From positions 310,001 to 374,000 of the forward strand of contig NC_020830.1 in assembly GCF_000152945.2 (NCBI RefSeq): a stretch of 64,000 bases of DNA. Reading direction: 5' to 3'. The notes beneath the pieces are model-generated. The model did not search any database. It was not told the DNA's origin and saw nothing but the letters and a program-made list of their open reading frames with translations. A program made the position numbers and the translations under genes. Positions 1 to 8,187 of the stretch are shown here, piece by piece. Source of the DNA: Polaribacter sp. MED152 (GTDB taxonomy: Bacteria; Bacteroidota; Bacteroidia; Flavobacteriales; Flavobacteriaceae). The stretch's first letter is position 1. Each line of letters opens with the position of its first letter.

Positions 1-1600
1 GTTTTAAAACGTTTATACCCTTTTTAACACTAGAAGATTTTACCCACTTAATAATATCTTCATTTTTATTATTAACGGTTCTAGTTATCTTGTAATAACC
101 AGTATTTGTAATTAGAAAATTAAAATAGTTTGTGCCTTTCTTACCCCAAGTTATACCAAAAGGCGAATTATTATCACCTGATAAATGTTCTAATTTAGTT
201 TCAATTTCAAAGTCTTTTTCAGTATCAAAAGACTTATTTAAATTGGTTAACCATCCTTTTTCATCTCGCTTATGATTTAAATAATATTTGCCATTTGAAA
301 CAGTTAATTCTACATTCTCTGAGTTGGTTGTAGACCATTCATTTGAGTTGTCATTAAAGTTCTCTGCAAGTACTTCTGTAAAATTGCCATCTTTTTTATA
401 ATTGCTATTACCATCATCTTTTAAATACGCGATGCTTAAATAACCAACTTTTATTTTCTGTCTGTCATAAACAATAAAGCCAACTCTTTTACCAAAATAT
501 TCAGGGCTATATTCTGTATAAACTAAATTAGAATTGATGTAGTATTTTAAGTTATTACTTTCTTGTCTTACCTCTAAATAGTTGTATTGACCTATTTCGT
601 TTTTAATGTAACTACTTTCTGTCCAGTTTTTTACATAGGTTGTCTCGCCGTTTTTAACTTTTTTAATATTGTAAGAACCGTCTGCAGATATAAAAAACTG
701 ATTTTGATTATCGTTATTTAATCTACCAAATACAATTCCGAAACCATTGTTGGTAACTCCACTTATTTTTTTGATTTGAGCTGAAATTTTAAAATCTCTT
801 TTGGTATCAATTTCTTTTTCTATACTTGAAGACCAACCACCAAAATCTCTTTTATGGCTTAAATGATAATCACCTTCTTTAATTTCAAAAGTTCTATCAG
901 CATCATCTACAATAGCCCAATTGTTATTATTATTGTTATAGCCTTCAAATAAAATAGTCTTCCCTTTTTTAGTAACTGTGTTTTTTTTAGCAGCTGCGCT
1001 TTTAGCCCTAATGTAGTCTATAGAAATTTTTTGATTTTTATATAAAGCAATTGCCATTTTTTTACCTACAAATACTTTATGAGTTGTAGAGAAAGCGTAT
1101 TTATTATTTATATAAAAGGTTACAGTATTTCCCTTTTTAGTTATTCTAAGAATATTTGTACTGTAATTGCCAGTGTTAACAATGCTAGATTTGGTCCAAC
1201 CTTTTAAAGTAGAGTAAGAGCCATTTATTGATTGTGCTACTCTGAAATAACCATTAGTAGCAATACCCAACTCTTTGTAATTGTTTGCGTCTTTATAATC
1301 GTATTTAAAGGCGATACCTGAGTTTTCTGAACCTGAAATTTTTTGAATTTTAGTTTCTATGTCAAAATCTTTAGAACTATCTAAATCAAAAGCAGCAGTT
1401 ATTATTTGCCAGCTTTTTTCTGTTCTTTTATGTTCAAAATAATATTTACCATTGTAAATACTTAGTTCTGTATTAGAGGTGTTTTCTTCTGGCCAAGAAG
1501 TACCACCATCAAAATTTTCTTCATAAACATAATTGGTTTGAGAAAAGATGGAAAGGCTTATAAAATAGAAGAATACAAATATGGATTTTAAAGTTTTCAT
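1..1600 (-). CDS. Secreted protein with three tandem ~200-residue repeats (partial, 3' end outside window)
   Basis: Reading from the ATG at 1600 gives at least 533 codons without a stop, running off the window edge. The protein starts with a Sec signal peptide (MKTLKSIFVFFYFISLSIFS, then Q) and has no lipobox. Three repeats of about 200 residues begin near residues 20, 210 and 408. Each carries an ENF/FEG-type start, then GxYxLxHKR-x-x-x-W, then xFDIETKIxxISG, which looks like a concanavalin/LamG-like or DUF1080-like beta-sandwich. I infer a secreted carbohydrate- or surface-binding role; the fold assignment is tentative. It starts 7 bases after the protease stop codon, so the two are almost certainly cotranscribed. 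No C-terminal sorting domain can be judged because the end is missing. Confidence 0.8.
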   Translation of the reverse strand, partial: MKTLKSIFVFFYFISLSIFSQTNYVYEENFDGGTSWPEENTSNTELSIYNGKYYFEHKRTEKSWQIITAAFDLDSSKDFDIETKIQKISGSENSGIAFKYDYKDANNYKELGIATNGYFRVAQSINGSYSTLKGWTKSSIVNTGNYSTNILRITKKGNTVTFYINNKYAFSTTHKVFVGKKMAIALYKNQKISIDYIRAKSAAAKKNTVTKKGKTILFEGYNNNNNNWAIVDDADRTFEIKEGDYHLSHKRDFGGWSSSIEKEIDTKRDFKISAQIKKISGVTNNGFGIVFGRLNNDNQNQFFISADGSYNIKKVKNGETTYVKNWTESSYIKNEIGQYNYLEVRQESNNLKYYINSNLVYTEYSPEYFGKRVGFIVYDRQKIKVGYLSIAYLKDDGNSNYKKDGNFTEVLAENFNDNSNEWSTTNSENVELTVSNGKYYLNHKRDEKGWLTNLNKSFDTEKDFEIETKLEHLSGDNNSPFGITWGKKGTNYFNFLITNTGYYKITRTVNNKNEDIIKWVKSSSVKKGINVLK

Positions 1601-1607
1601 GGCGATT

Positions 1608-3077
1608 TTATTGGTGATTGACTTCAATAAAAATAGGAATAATTTTTGAAGTTGCATTTTTTGAGCTGGCATTAAAAGCAATTTTGTCTTGATTAAACTT
1701 GATATCTGACCCTTTGTACATCTTGCCTGATAACACTTTTTTAACTCTTGATACAAAATCTTCAGAACCGTATTTTACTTTAGTTACTATACTATTTATG
1801 TTTAATTTTTCTTTACTGTATAAAACACATAAAATATCTCTACCAGGTTTATTATCAAACTCTATAAAGTAATCTTCATTAGGTAGCGCAATTTCGCTAT
1901 TAGTATAATTAAAGAAATCGCTATAACTACCAAATGGATATAATTTATTTACGGATTTATCTGCAGAACCATAACCTAATAAATAGACATAACCTCTTTG
2001 TTTACTGTTTAGATAAATACGAAATTGTGTGCCAGAAGTATATGATTCCTTTACTCTATACGTAGTTTTAGAGGCTTTAACAATGTTGAAATTTCTAGAT
2101 GCACCTTCAGTTAAAGTTACTGGCATATTCTTACCAGAGCCTAATCTAAGCTGTAATTCACCTCCTAATTTATTTGATGCAACAATATTTTTATCCTTAT
2201 CTATTGTTGGGTTTGGAGTATTAAATTGATCTATTATAACATAGTTCTCTCTTGCTTGAGCTTTATAATCTTCATATTTAATCCAAAAGAAACCCTTGTT
2301 GCCCCACCAAGAACCCCAAGAATTCATAATTTCGAAAGCACCTCCATATTTATTATCATCATAACCAACTACAACTAAGGCATGCCCTTTATTTCCAGGA
2401 TTTTTCTTGTAAACATAAGTGCCTGGCTCAAATATTATTTTTCCATAGCCAAACAAACCAAATAAAACAGGATGGTTTTTAGAAATTGCTTTTTTAACAT
2501 TATTTACAAGATTTGCGTTGTAACCTCTATCATTTAATTTTTCGAAATGACTAATTTTATGAGCACTTGCTTTACTCACCAGATAATTTGTAGGTTTAGT
2601 AGAGCAGTTATTTACATTATATGGAAAGTCTGAATTTTTAACCACTCCAAATTTCTTAAGAACCAAGGCAGCACTAGTAAGGCTTGAGCCTGTTTCACAA
2701 TTTACATCTAAACTATTGTCTCTTTTTCTTGGGTTTTTTATGGAATTGTAAATAAATGCTGGAGAAAACGTGTTTGCATCTATTTTAGTTTTATTATTCT
2801 CCCAACCATTTTTTATAGCATAAGAGATGGTTCTGGCTCCATGTGCACTTGCCCAACCAACACAGGATGACTGTGAACCTTGACTTTTTGGAGTAGGGCA
2901 GTAGGTTTTTAAACTATAAGAAGTGGGCATAGCTTTAAAACTTCTAGTAATTAGTGGAACTGTTGTTGCAATGCTGGAATAATCTTCATCTGATGCTGGT
3001 TCTAGGCCAGTAGCAAATTGAGAAAAAGAATTGATTGCGGTGAAAAATAGAAACGAAATAAGAAGTAATTGTTTCAT
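1608..3077 (-). CDS. Secreted papain-family (C1) cysteine peptidase with C-terminal DUF4384-like domain
   Basis: A 489-residue protein with a signal peptide (MKQLLLISFLFFTAINSFS). The C1 catalytic set is visible: oxyanion Gln66, Cys72 in SQSSCVGWASA, His232 in KGHALVVVGYDD and Asn252 in IMNSWGSWWGNKGF. After about residue 290 comes a beta-rich region (FRIYLNSKQRGYVYLLGYG and a YFIEF...DILCVLYS stretch) that resembles DUF4384. An ATG lies nine codons upstream at 3104, but it overlaps a TAnnTTTG promoter box on the minus strand (3102-3109), so I place the start at 3077. The next gene, encoding a secreted repeat protein, begins 7 bases downstream. The role is probably extracellular or periplasmic proteolysis; the substrate is unknown. 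Confidence 0.9.
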   Translation of the reverse strand: MKQLLLISFLFFTAINSFSQFATGLEPASDEDYSSIATTVPLITRSFKAMPTSYSLKTYCPTPKSQGSQSSCVGWASAHGARTISYAIKNGWENNKTKIDANTFSPAFIYNSIKNPRKRDNSLDVNCETGSSLTSAALVLKKFGVVKNSDFPYNVNNCSTKPTNYLVSKASAHKISHFEKLNDRGYNANLVNNVKKAISKNHPVLFGLFGYGKIIFEPGTYVYKKNPGNKGHALVVVGYDDNKYGGAFEIMNSWGSWWGNKGFFWIKYEDYKAQARENYVIIDQFNTPNPTIDKDKNIVASNKLGGELQLRLGSGKNMPVTLTEGASRNFNIVKASKTTYRVKESYTSGTQFRIYLNSKQRGYVYLLGYGSADKSVNKLYPFGSYSDFFNYTNSEIALPNEDYFIEFDNKPGRDILCVLYSKEKLNINSIVTKVKYGSEDFVSRVKKVLSGKMYKGSDIKFNQDKIAFNASSKNATSKIIPIFIEVNHQ

Positions 3078-3101
3078 CTGTAAAGTTTTATGGTTGCTTA
3101 A

Positions 3102-3109
3102 CAAAGTTA
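3102..3109 (-). promoter_or_regulatory. Bacteroidetes -7 box for the C1 protease operon
   Basis: The minus strand reads TAACTTTG, an exact TAnnTTTG match, about 25 bases before the chosen ATG at 3077. A clear -33 TTTG at the usual spacing is not seen, so this is a moderate call. It mainly helps decide the protease start codon. Confidence 0.4.
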
Positions 3110-3125
3110 TTTAATTAAAGCAAAT

Positions 3126-3156
3126 AAAAAAATACGTCAATTGACGTATTTTTTTT
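3126..3156 (-). terminator. Intrinsic terminator after the DUF3857 gene
   Basis: A 13-bp perfect stem with loop AATT (arms ending ATACGTC / GACGTAT) is flanked by A and T runs. It lies just downstream of the minus-strand gene ending at 3195 and probably closes the long operon that starts near 11.3 kb. Confidence 0.75.
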
Positions 3157-3194
3157 AAAGTGTTTCTAAGCTAATACTTGCTTTATATCATAAA

Positions 3195-5144
3195 TTACTT
3201 TGCCTCTAAAACAATGTAAGATTTTTGACCTTGAATTATTGCATTAAACAACTGTTTTAAACTGTTATACTCGTTAGGTCTAAAAACTTCTTTATTGATA
3301 CTTAATCTTGTATAAATAGTAATTGTATTTTCTTTTTGACTAGCATTTAGAATGAAACTAGCATCCTTATTGGGTAAAGCAATTGCGACATTTTCTGGTA
3401 AAGAAATAACCTTGTAATTCTCAGGAATTGTTAATTTGATATAAAAATTCACCTTTCTAGTATAACCAAAATCAACTTCGTAATTTCTTTCCTTTAGTTG
3501 AAAAGGATTAGTTTCTAATTTATCATAAAAAAATGGATTAATCCTAATTTTGTTTTGAAGTTCTTCAGCTATATCTAAGCTAACATCGTAATTTTCAATA
3601 AGAGGTTTTTCTAGTTCATTTTCAAACTTTACATTATAATCGTCTACTTCTATATTTAAATTACTGTTTTCAAAACTCTCCAAATAACTATCTTCATCAG
3701 AGTTAGAAATACTTTTTCTTTTGTTGATAGCTTCATAACCTTGACTTCTTACCAATAAGGAACCAGAAATTTCTCCATCTTCATTTAAGGTTAGTTTGGC
3801 ATTACTATTCTTTGCTGTTTTAATTCTAGATTTTAAATTTACCCAGTTGCTAGATGATTTAAAATTAATAACCCTTGCATCTGGTACTAGGCATCTTTCT
3901 GGCAATTGGCCAAAAGGTAAAAACTTATCTGTAGCATCTAAATAAAAGATTTTGCCATCTATTGTAACTTGAACAACTACATAATTAAAATCAAAAATTA
4001 TAGGATATAATTTAGTTGGTAATCCATTATTTCTAGTTGATAATATTGTTAAATTACAATCAATATCAGCTGCATTTAAGCTATTGTATAAAGAAATGTT
4101 GATTTCACCTGCACTACCTACCTTATCATCAAATGCATCTTTTACACTTTCATCATTACTGTTCCAATATCTCTTGTTCCAAGTGTAATGATTTTTTATA
4201 AAATTAAATATGCTTTTTGCTTTTGAGTATTTATCTTGGTTGTTTAAAATGGATTCAGGTAATCTTTTTCTAAAATATTTCTTTTTAGAGGTTTGATTGT
4301 TAAAAAAAATGGTTTTAAGTTTTTTATCAGCATTCTTCCAACTAGTGGTGTACTTAGTGACAACGCCTCTAGGACTTGTATATGTTTTTAAATCGAAAGA
4401 TAATTTAGAGATATAATTCTCTTTACTTAACATATAATTTTCTTCTTTAAAAGCGGGAATATCATACATTCCAAAAGAATAGACTGAACATTCACCATCA
4501 CCTATACCCTCTATATAAATACACCCTTTTTTAAGCGATGCGTTATTCTTGTTTAATTTTTGAGTACCCGTAATTCTAATATTATAATTGTAGTTACCTA
4601 ATATAGCTGCATCAAATTCACTTTTTATTTTTGGAATATCTGATTGAAAATACCAATCCTTAATTCCTAAATAAGGATTTAAAATACTGTATGAATATTC
4701 AATTACGCTTCCTTCTTTAATGTTAGGTAAAGTGAATTTTTTTCGAGTATAATTTGCTGATGGATTAGTTGTGTAAATATCCTGACTAGCTAATGATGTA
4801 GTGGTTTTTGCTCCAATATCACTTAAGTTGTAGGTTGTTGCCTTAATATCTATAACGCTGTTTTCTTTATACAAGTCTATATTAACTTCAGCTAAATCAA
4901 AAGCAGTTTTATCTAAAATTTTAATTCTGAAATAGAAATCTGTTCTTGTTTTATAGTCATTTTCTTTATCTAAATAAACATTAGCATGCTCATAAAGAAC
5001 TACAGCTTTTGCAGTTGGGTCTTTATCATATTTGGTTAGCTTAACTTCGTCTAAAGTAGCTAAACCCATTTGAGTAGATTTTTCTTTTTGTGCTTGTAAA
5101 AATTGGAAGGTAATTAGTAGGAGGATTAGGGGTAACTTTTTCAT
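3195..5144 (-). CDS. DUF3857 / transglutaminase-like secreted protein, catalytic triad degenerate
   Basis: A 649-residue protein with a signal peptide (MKKLPLILLLITFQFLQAQ). Residues about 45-235 match the beta-sandwich DUF3857 pattern (YEHANVYLD, FRIKILDKTAFDLAEVNI, IKEGSVIEYSYSILNPYLG). Residues about 300-410 form a transglutaminase-like core. In that core the usual catalytic Cys position reads GSAGEIN (343-349), the usual His region reads FNYVVVQV, and only the Asp in YLDATDKFLP (403) is kept. It therefore looks like a non-enzymatic, probably periplasmic protein. The gene follows the exonuclease gene by a single base and is the last gene of the operon, followed by a strong terminator. No specific function can be assigned. 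Confidence 0.85.
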   Translation of the reverse strand: MKKLPLILLLITFQFLQAQKEKSTQMGLATLDEVKLTKYDKDPTAKAVVLYEHANVYLDKENDYKTRTDFYFRIKILDKTAFDLAEVNIDLYKENSVIDIKATTYNLSDIGAKTTTSLASQDIYTTNPSANYTRKKFTLPNIKEGSVIEYSYSILNPYLGIKDWYFQSDIPKIKSEFDAAILGNYNYNIRITGTQKLNKNNASLKKGCIYIEGIGDGECSVYSFGMYDIPAFKEENYMLSKENYISKLSFDLKTYTSPRGVVTKYTTSWKNADKKLKTIFFNNQTSKKKYFRKRLPESILNNQDKYSKAKSIFNFIKNHYTWNKRYWNSNDESVKDAFDDKVGSAGEINISLYNSLNAADIDCNLTILSTRNNGLPTKLYPIIFDFNYVVVQVTIDGKIFYLDATDKFLPFGQLPERCLVPDARVINFKSSSNWVNLKSRIKTAKNSNAKLTLNEDGEISGSLLVRSQGYEAINKRKSISNSDEDSYLESFENSNLNIEVDDYNVKFENELEKPLIENYDVSLDIAEELQNKIRINPFFYDKLETNPFQLKERNYEVDFGYTRKVNFYIKLTIPENYKVISLPENVAIALPNKDASFILNASQKENTITIYTRLSINKEVFRPNEYNSLKQLFNAIIQGQKSYIVLEAK

Positions 5145-5145
5145 T

Positions 5146-6225
5146 TTATAATCGTATTATCTTTTTTACTTTATTTCTGTTTAGGTAATTTTTTATTATG
5201 GTTTTTGCAATTTGTTTTTCCTCTATAGGTGTTAAGACAGATTTTAATATGTCTAAATTATTTTCTTGATAAGCCAAGTTTGTGTAACCATAACTATCAA
5301 CTTGATTGTTTTCTATAAGAATTACTGCATGTTCTTCAACTTCTCTGCCTTTATCAATAAGTAAAAAATCATCATTGTTAAAGTCGTCAAAAACATGTTT
5401 AAACTTCTTCTTAAAGTTAAATTTTGGAGTTAACGCTTCTAATTCTAAGTAGTATTTTAAGCGCGTAAAAAGTTCGTTTCCTGTTTTGTCAAAAGAAACA
5501 GATGTAGCTCTTTCTTGTACTCTTACAGAACGTCTTGACGTTTTTATAAAAAGGTTATTTATTTCTGCTTTTATATTTTTTCCTTTACCAATATAAATTA
5601 CTTTACCATTAGCATCATGAATATAATATACCCCTAAGACAGCAGGAATTTCTTCTATTAAGTTCTTTAATTTTTGCTTTTCTAGTCGTTTATCAAAATA
5701 CTTTATGGCATTCTGAATAATTGTCTTTTTATGGTCTTTCTCAAGTAAAAGTTTAAATAATTTTACGGTAGCTAAAGCATCTCCTGTAGCTCTGTGTCTA
5801 TCAGAAATTGGGATTCCTAAAGATTTGGTAAGTTTTCCTAAGCTATAAGAAGGTTGATCTAAAATTAGAGCCTGACTCAATTCTACAGTACACAAAGTAT
5901 TTCTTTCAAAATCAAAACCTAGTCTATCAAATTCAGTTCTTAGAATTCTATAATCAAATGCTGAGTTGTGTGCAACAATAATACAGTTCTTGGTAATTTC
6001 TACAATTCTCTTTGCAACCTCGTAGAACTTGGGTGCATTTTTAAGCATTTTGTTATTAATACCTGTAAGTCTAACAACAAATTCTTGAATTGGTTTTTCT
6101 GGATTTATAAGAGAAATAAATTGATCAACTATTTCTTGACCATCATATTTGTAAATCGCAATTTCTGTAATGCCTTCTTCATTAAATTTACCTCCAGTAG
6201 TTTCAATATCTAAAATTGCGTACAA
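5146..6225 (-). CDS. DnaQ-type 3'-5' exonuclease fused to a UvrC-like GIY-YIG domain
   Basis: A 359-residue protein. Residues 1-165 are a DEDDh exonuclease: ILDIETTGG (Asp/Glu), VAHNSAFDYRIL (Asp) and DRHRATGDALAT (His and Asp). Residues about 195-280 are a GIY-YIG nuclease domain (GVYYIHDANGKVIYIGKGK), resembling the N-terminal domain of UvrC and Cho. The start is TTG at 6225: reading upstream in frame meets a stop before any ATG, and the exonuclease motif needs this N-terminus. Fusions of these two nucleases are known in bacteria and are usually annotated as DNA polymerase III epsilon-like; a DNA-repair role is inferred. It sits in an operon with metabolic genes that gives no extra clue. 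Confidence 0.88.
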   Translation of the reverse strand: MYAILDIETTGGKFNEEGITEIAIYKYDGQEIVDQFISLINPEKPIQEFVVRLTGINNKMLKNAPKFYEVAKRIVEITKNCIIVAHNSAFDYRILRTEFDRLGFDFERNTLCTVELSQALILDQPSYSLGKLTKSLGIPISDRHRATGDALATVKLFKLLLEKDHKKTIIQNAIKYFDKRLEKQKLKNLIEEIPAVLGVYYIHDANGKVIYIGKGKNIKAEINNLFIKTSRRSVRVQERATSVSFDKTGNELFTRLKYYLELEALTPKFNFKKKFKHVFDDFNNDDFLLIDKGREVEEHAVILIENNQVDSYGYTNLAYQENNLDILKSVLTPIEEKQIAKTIIKNYLNRNKVKKIIRL

Positions 6226-6252
6226 AATTCTCTTTTTCTTTTGTCGAAATTA

Positions 6253-6921
6253 CTAATTATAATTCCTACTGCCAAATATTGCATTTCCAACTCTAATCAT
6301 AGTGCTACCATTTTTAATGGCTAGAGCATAATCTCCACTCATTCCCATAGAAAGAATTTGTAAATTACAGTTAGGTAAATTTAAGTGTTCTTTCTGTTTA
6401 TCAAAAAAGGTTTTAAGTGATGAAAACTCATTATTTAATTGATTTTCATCCGAAGTAAAAGTAGCCATGCCCATAAAACCAGCTACATTAATATTTTCTA
6501 AACCAGCAAACTCATCAGAATTTAAGATGGTTTCAATTTCTGAAAAAGATAAACCAAATTTAGAATCTTCTTCTGCTATTTTTGCTTGTAATAAGCAATT
6601 GATTGTTCGATTGTGTTTTTTTGCTTCTTTATCTATAACTTTAAGTGTTTTTAATTTATCTACACCATGTATCAAATCTACAAAATGAGCCATGTACTTT
6701 ACCTTATTGCTCTGTAAATGCCCAATCATGTGCCATTGAATATCTTTTGGTAAAACATCATATTTGTCTACCATTTCCTGAATTTTATTCTCTCCAAATA
6801 CTCGCTGTCCTGCATCATATGCTTCTTGCAAATCTGCTACAGGTTTTGTTTTTGAAACAGCAACTAAGGTTACATTTTCTGGTAAAGTAGCTTTTATTTT
6901 TTGTAGGTTTTTTTCAATCAT
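6253..6921 (-). CDS. yggS: YggS/PLPBP family pyridoxal-phosphate homeostasis protein
   Basis: A 222-residue single-domain alanine-racemase-like barrel. The PLP-binding Lys is in LVAVSKTKP. GENKIQEM, WHMIGHLQSNKVKY and LSMGMSGDY are the family signatures, and the C-terminus (STMIRVGNAIFGSRNY) is complete. Members bind PLP without a known catalytic activity and buffer PLP and keto-acid pools. It sits 2 bases after the DUF1015 gene and in the same run as two amino-acid enzymes, one of them PLP-dependent SerC, which suits this role. Confidence 0.95.
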   Translation of the reverse strand: MIEKNLQKIKATLPENVTLVAVSKTKPVADLQEAYDAGQRVFGENKIQEMVDKYDVLPKDIQWHMIGHLQSNKVKYMAHFVDLIHGVDKLKTLKVIDKEAKKHNRTINCLLQAKIAEEDSKFGLSFSEIETILNSDEFAGLENINVAGFMGMATFTSDENQLNNEFSSLKTFFDKQKEHLNLPNCNLQILSMGMSGDYALAIKNGSTMIRVGNAIFGSRNYN

Positions 6922-6923
6922 TT

Positions 6924-8159
6924 TTATAATTCGTAAATGGTTAAAGCACTTCTAAGTTTCGGTTCAATAAAGGTAGTTTTGGGTGGCATTAATAAACCAG
7001 CATCTACTATGTTTTTGAGCTCATGAATTGTTGCAGGTAACATGCCAAAAGATACTTTAAATTCTCCTGTGTCTACTTTTGTTTTCAATTCTAGGCTACC
7101 AGTTTTGTTTTGCGAATACACAATTTTAGAATCGTTTCTAATATCTTTTATGCCTAAAATTGGATTTAACACAGTACTGAATAAAATTTGAGCATCTAAA
7201 CTACTCAAAGCATCTGTAATTTTATAAGCTGATTTTTTTAAATTCAGCGCATAAAATTCACCATCTAAATACATACTAAATTGATTTTTTTCTGATGGTT
7301 TAAAAATTTCTTGATGCTTTTTTTGAATCTTGAAAACTTTAGCTAATTCATCTAAAAATTCTTTGGATGACAATCCATTTAAATCTCTAATGAATCTATT
7401 AAATTCATAAATAGCTAGCTGATTATCGGGTAATAAATAACTCATAAAATAATTATAAGCTTCATCACCTGTATGGTTTTTGTTTTCTGCTGCTAACTTT
7501 TTCGCTAATAAACAAGAAGAAGTGGTTCTATGATGACCATCTGCAATGTATAAAGTAGAGATGCTTTTAAAAGCTTCTGTAATTTGACGAATTTCTTCTT
7601 TATCATCTATTACCCAAAGAAAGTGTGTATTCTTGTCTGTAGTAGCAAACTCGTATTCAGGTCTTTCTTTTTTATGCTTTTTGATGATATCTTCTATTAC
7701 CTTATTTTCAGGATAGGTAAGTAAAACAGGTTCTGCATTAAACCCCGTTTTTTTTAAATATTTCTCAAAAAGAACTTCCCTTTTTTGAAGAGTATCTTCG
7801 TGTTTTTTAATTACATTATTATGATAATCTTCTGCTGAAGTTGCAGAAATAATACCACAATAAGAGTTGGCTGGAGTATTATTTTGATAAATATAAAAAG
7901 CAGGATTATCATCTTTCGAGAAGTATTTACTACTTTTAAATTCGTTATATTTTTTTTGTACTAATTGAAATCTTTGTTCACTTGAAACTTCTTGATGGTA
8001 TTTGTAATCTGGATTTAAAATATGCAAAAAACTAAAAGGATTAAAGTTTAGTTTAGCACCTAATTCTGCAGGAGTATAAGCTTCATAAGATTTTGAAGAA
8101 ACCAAAGCAGCTTTGTCTCTACTTGGCCTTACAGCTTTAAACGGTTTTACAATTGCCAT
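6924..8159 (-). CDS. DUF1015 family protein
   Basis: A 411-residue cytoplasmic protein with no signal peptide or membrane segment. It begins MAIVKPFKAVRPSRDKAALV and holds the typical central motif LYIADGHHRTTSSCLLAKK, both hallmarks of DUF1015 (sometimes called SerC-associated). Its biochemical function is not established. In many bacteria it neighbours serC and serA, as here, with serA 28 bases upstream, so a link to serine or phosphoserine metabolism is inferred from context only. Confidence 0.92.
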   Translation of the reverse strand: MAIVKPFKAVRPSRDKAALVSSKSYEAYTPAELGAKLNFNPFSFLHILNPDYKYHQEVSSEQRFQLVQKKYNEFKSSKYFSKDDNPAFYIYQNNTPANSYCGIISATSAEDYHNNVIKKHEDTLQKREVLFEKYLKKTGFNAEPVLLTYPENKVIEDIIKKHKKERPEYEFATTDKNTHFLWVIDDKEEIRQITEAFKSISTLYIADGHHRTTSSCLLAKKLAAENKNHTGDEAYNYFMSYLLPDNQLAIYEFNRFIRDLNGLSSKEFLDELAKVFKIQKKHQEIFKPSEKNQFSMYLDGEFYALNLKKSAYKITDALSSLDAQILFSTVLNPILGIKDIRNDSKIVYSQNKTGSLELKTKVDTGEFKVSFGMLPATIHELKNIVDAGLLMPPKTTFIEPKLRSALTIYEL

Positions 8160-8187
8160 TAATATCTTTTAGTTTATAAGAAGATGT

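Noticed and set aside
3078..3104. Start of the C1 protease at ATG 3104
   Set aside because: It overlaps the TAACTTTG promoter box at 3102-3109 and would place nine polar residues before the signal peptide.
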